Part shown: positions 45,596 to 45,647 of the stretch, in pieces
Layout of the letters: each line of letters begins with the position of its first letter
Numbering within the stretch: position 1 is the first letter of the stretch
Source: Thiomicrorhabdus sp.
Lineage (GTDB): Bacteria > Pseudomonadota > Gammaproteobacteria > Thiomicrospirales > Thiomicrospiraceae
Assembly (NCBI GenBank): GCA_026989175.1
Contig: JALSJT010000180.1
Location: 1 to 45,647 of the forward strand
Direction of reading: 5' to 3'
DNA length: 45,647 bases
Made by a program: the position numbers and the translations under genes
Notes under the pieces: generated by a model
Databases searched by the model: none
What the model was told of the DNA's origin: nothing
What the model saw: only the letters and a program-made list of their open reading frames with translations

Positions 45596-45647
45596 CGTCT
45601 TTAATTTTTGGGGCTATTGCACCAAGTTCTTTTTAACATACGCCACA

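Overview
The window looks like a chromosomal segment of a sulfur-oxidising, flagellated gammaproteobacterium of the Thiomicrospira / Thiomicrorhabdus / Hydrogenovibrio type (Piscirickettsiaceae). This placement is an inference from gene content: a stand-alone Tat-exported SoxB, an FlrA/FlrB/FlrC-type polar flagellar hierarchy with FlhF/FlhG, sigma-54 promoters, and fairly AT-rich coding sequence. No rRNA, tRNA, CRISPR array, prophage or complete insertion sequence was seen.

Layout. 1-484: 3' end of purL and a strong terminator. 712-2478: a lipoprotein of the choice-of-anchor I type. 2479-3085: non-coding, with a small element bounded by inverted repeats, itself flanked by duplicated hairpin segments. 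3086-4999: soxB. 5214-8485: the branched-chain amino acid operon ilvB-ilvN-ilvC, with its own promoter and terminator.

8660-37000 is one long, entirely plus-strand flagellar and chemotaxis block. It starts with regulators: a FleQ/FlrA-like sigma-54 activator without a receiver domain, then flrB and flrC. It continues with fliEFGHIJ, fliK, a short transmembrane chemotaxis-signalling protein, motA-motB, fliLMNOPQR, flhB-flhA-flhF-flhG-fliA, and cheY-cheZ-cheA-cheW. Sigma-54 (-24/-12) promoters with correct spacing lie before fliE, fliK and cheA, as expected for targets of FlrA/FlrC-type activators. A perfect 14-bp intrinsic terminator separates cheY from cheZ. No flagellin, hook/rod, cheB or cheR gene is present.

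37363-39960 is on the minus strand: a PAS protein with a degenerate GGDEF domain, and ettA (ABC-F). A second small inverted-repeat element lies just upstream of ettA. From 40355 the plus strand carries glyA, a terminator, then nrdR-ribD-ribE-ribB(X) and a small exported protein. The second domain of the RibBA-like protein has lost GTP cyclohydrolase II residues, so it is best called RibBX.

The most unusual window-wide signal is an excess of long G (or C) runs: eighteen of 7-9 bases, many followed by AGAAA or AAGAAATT. They occur in coding sequence in several frames, between genes, as an apparent ribosome-binding site (nrdR), and within a few bases of gene ends. They could be a genome-wide repeated oligomer, slippage-prone contingency tracts in motility genes, or both.
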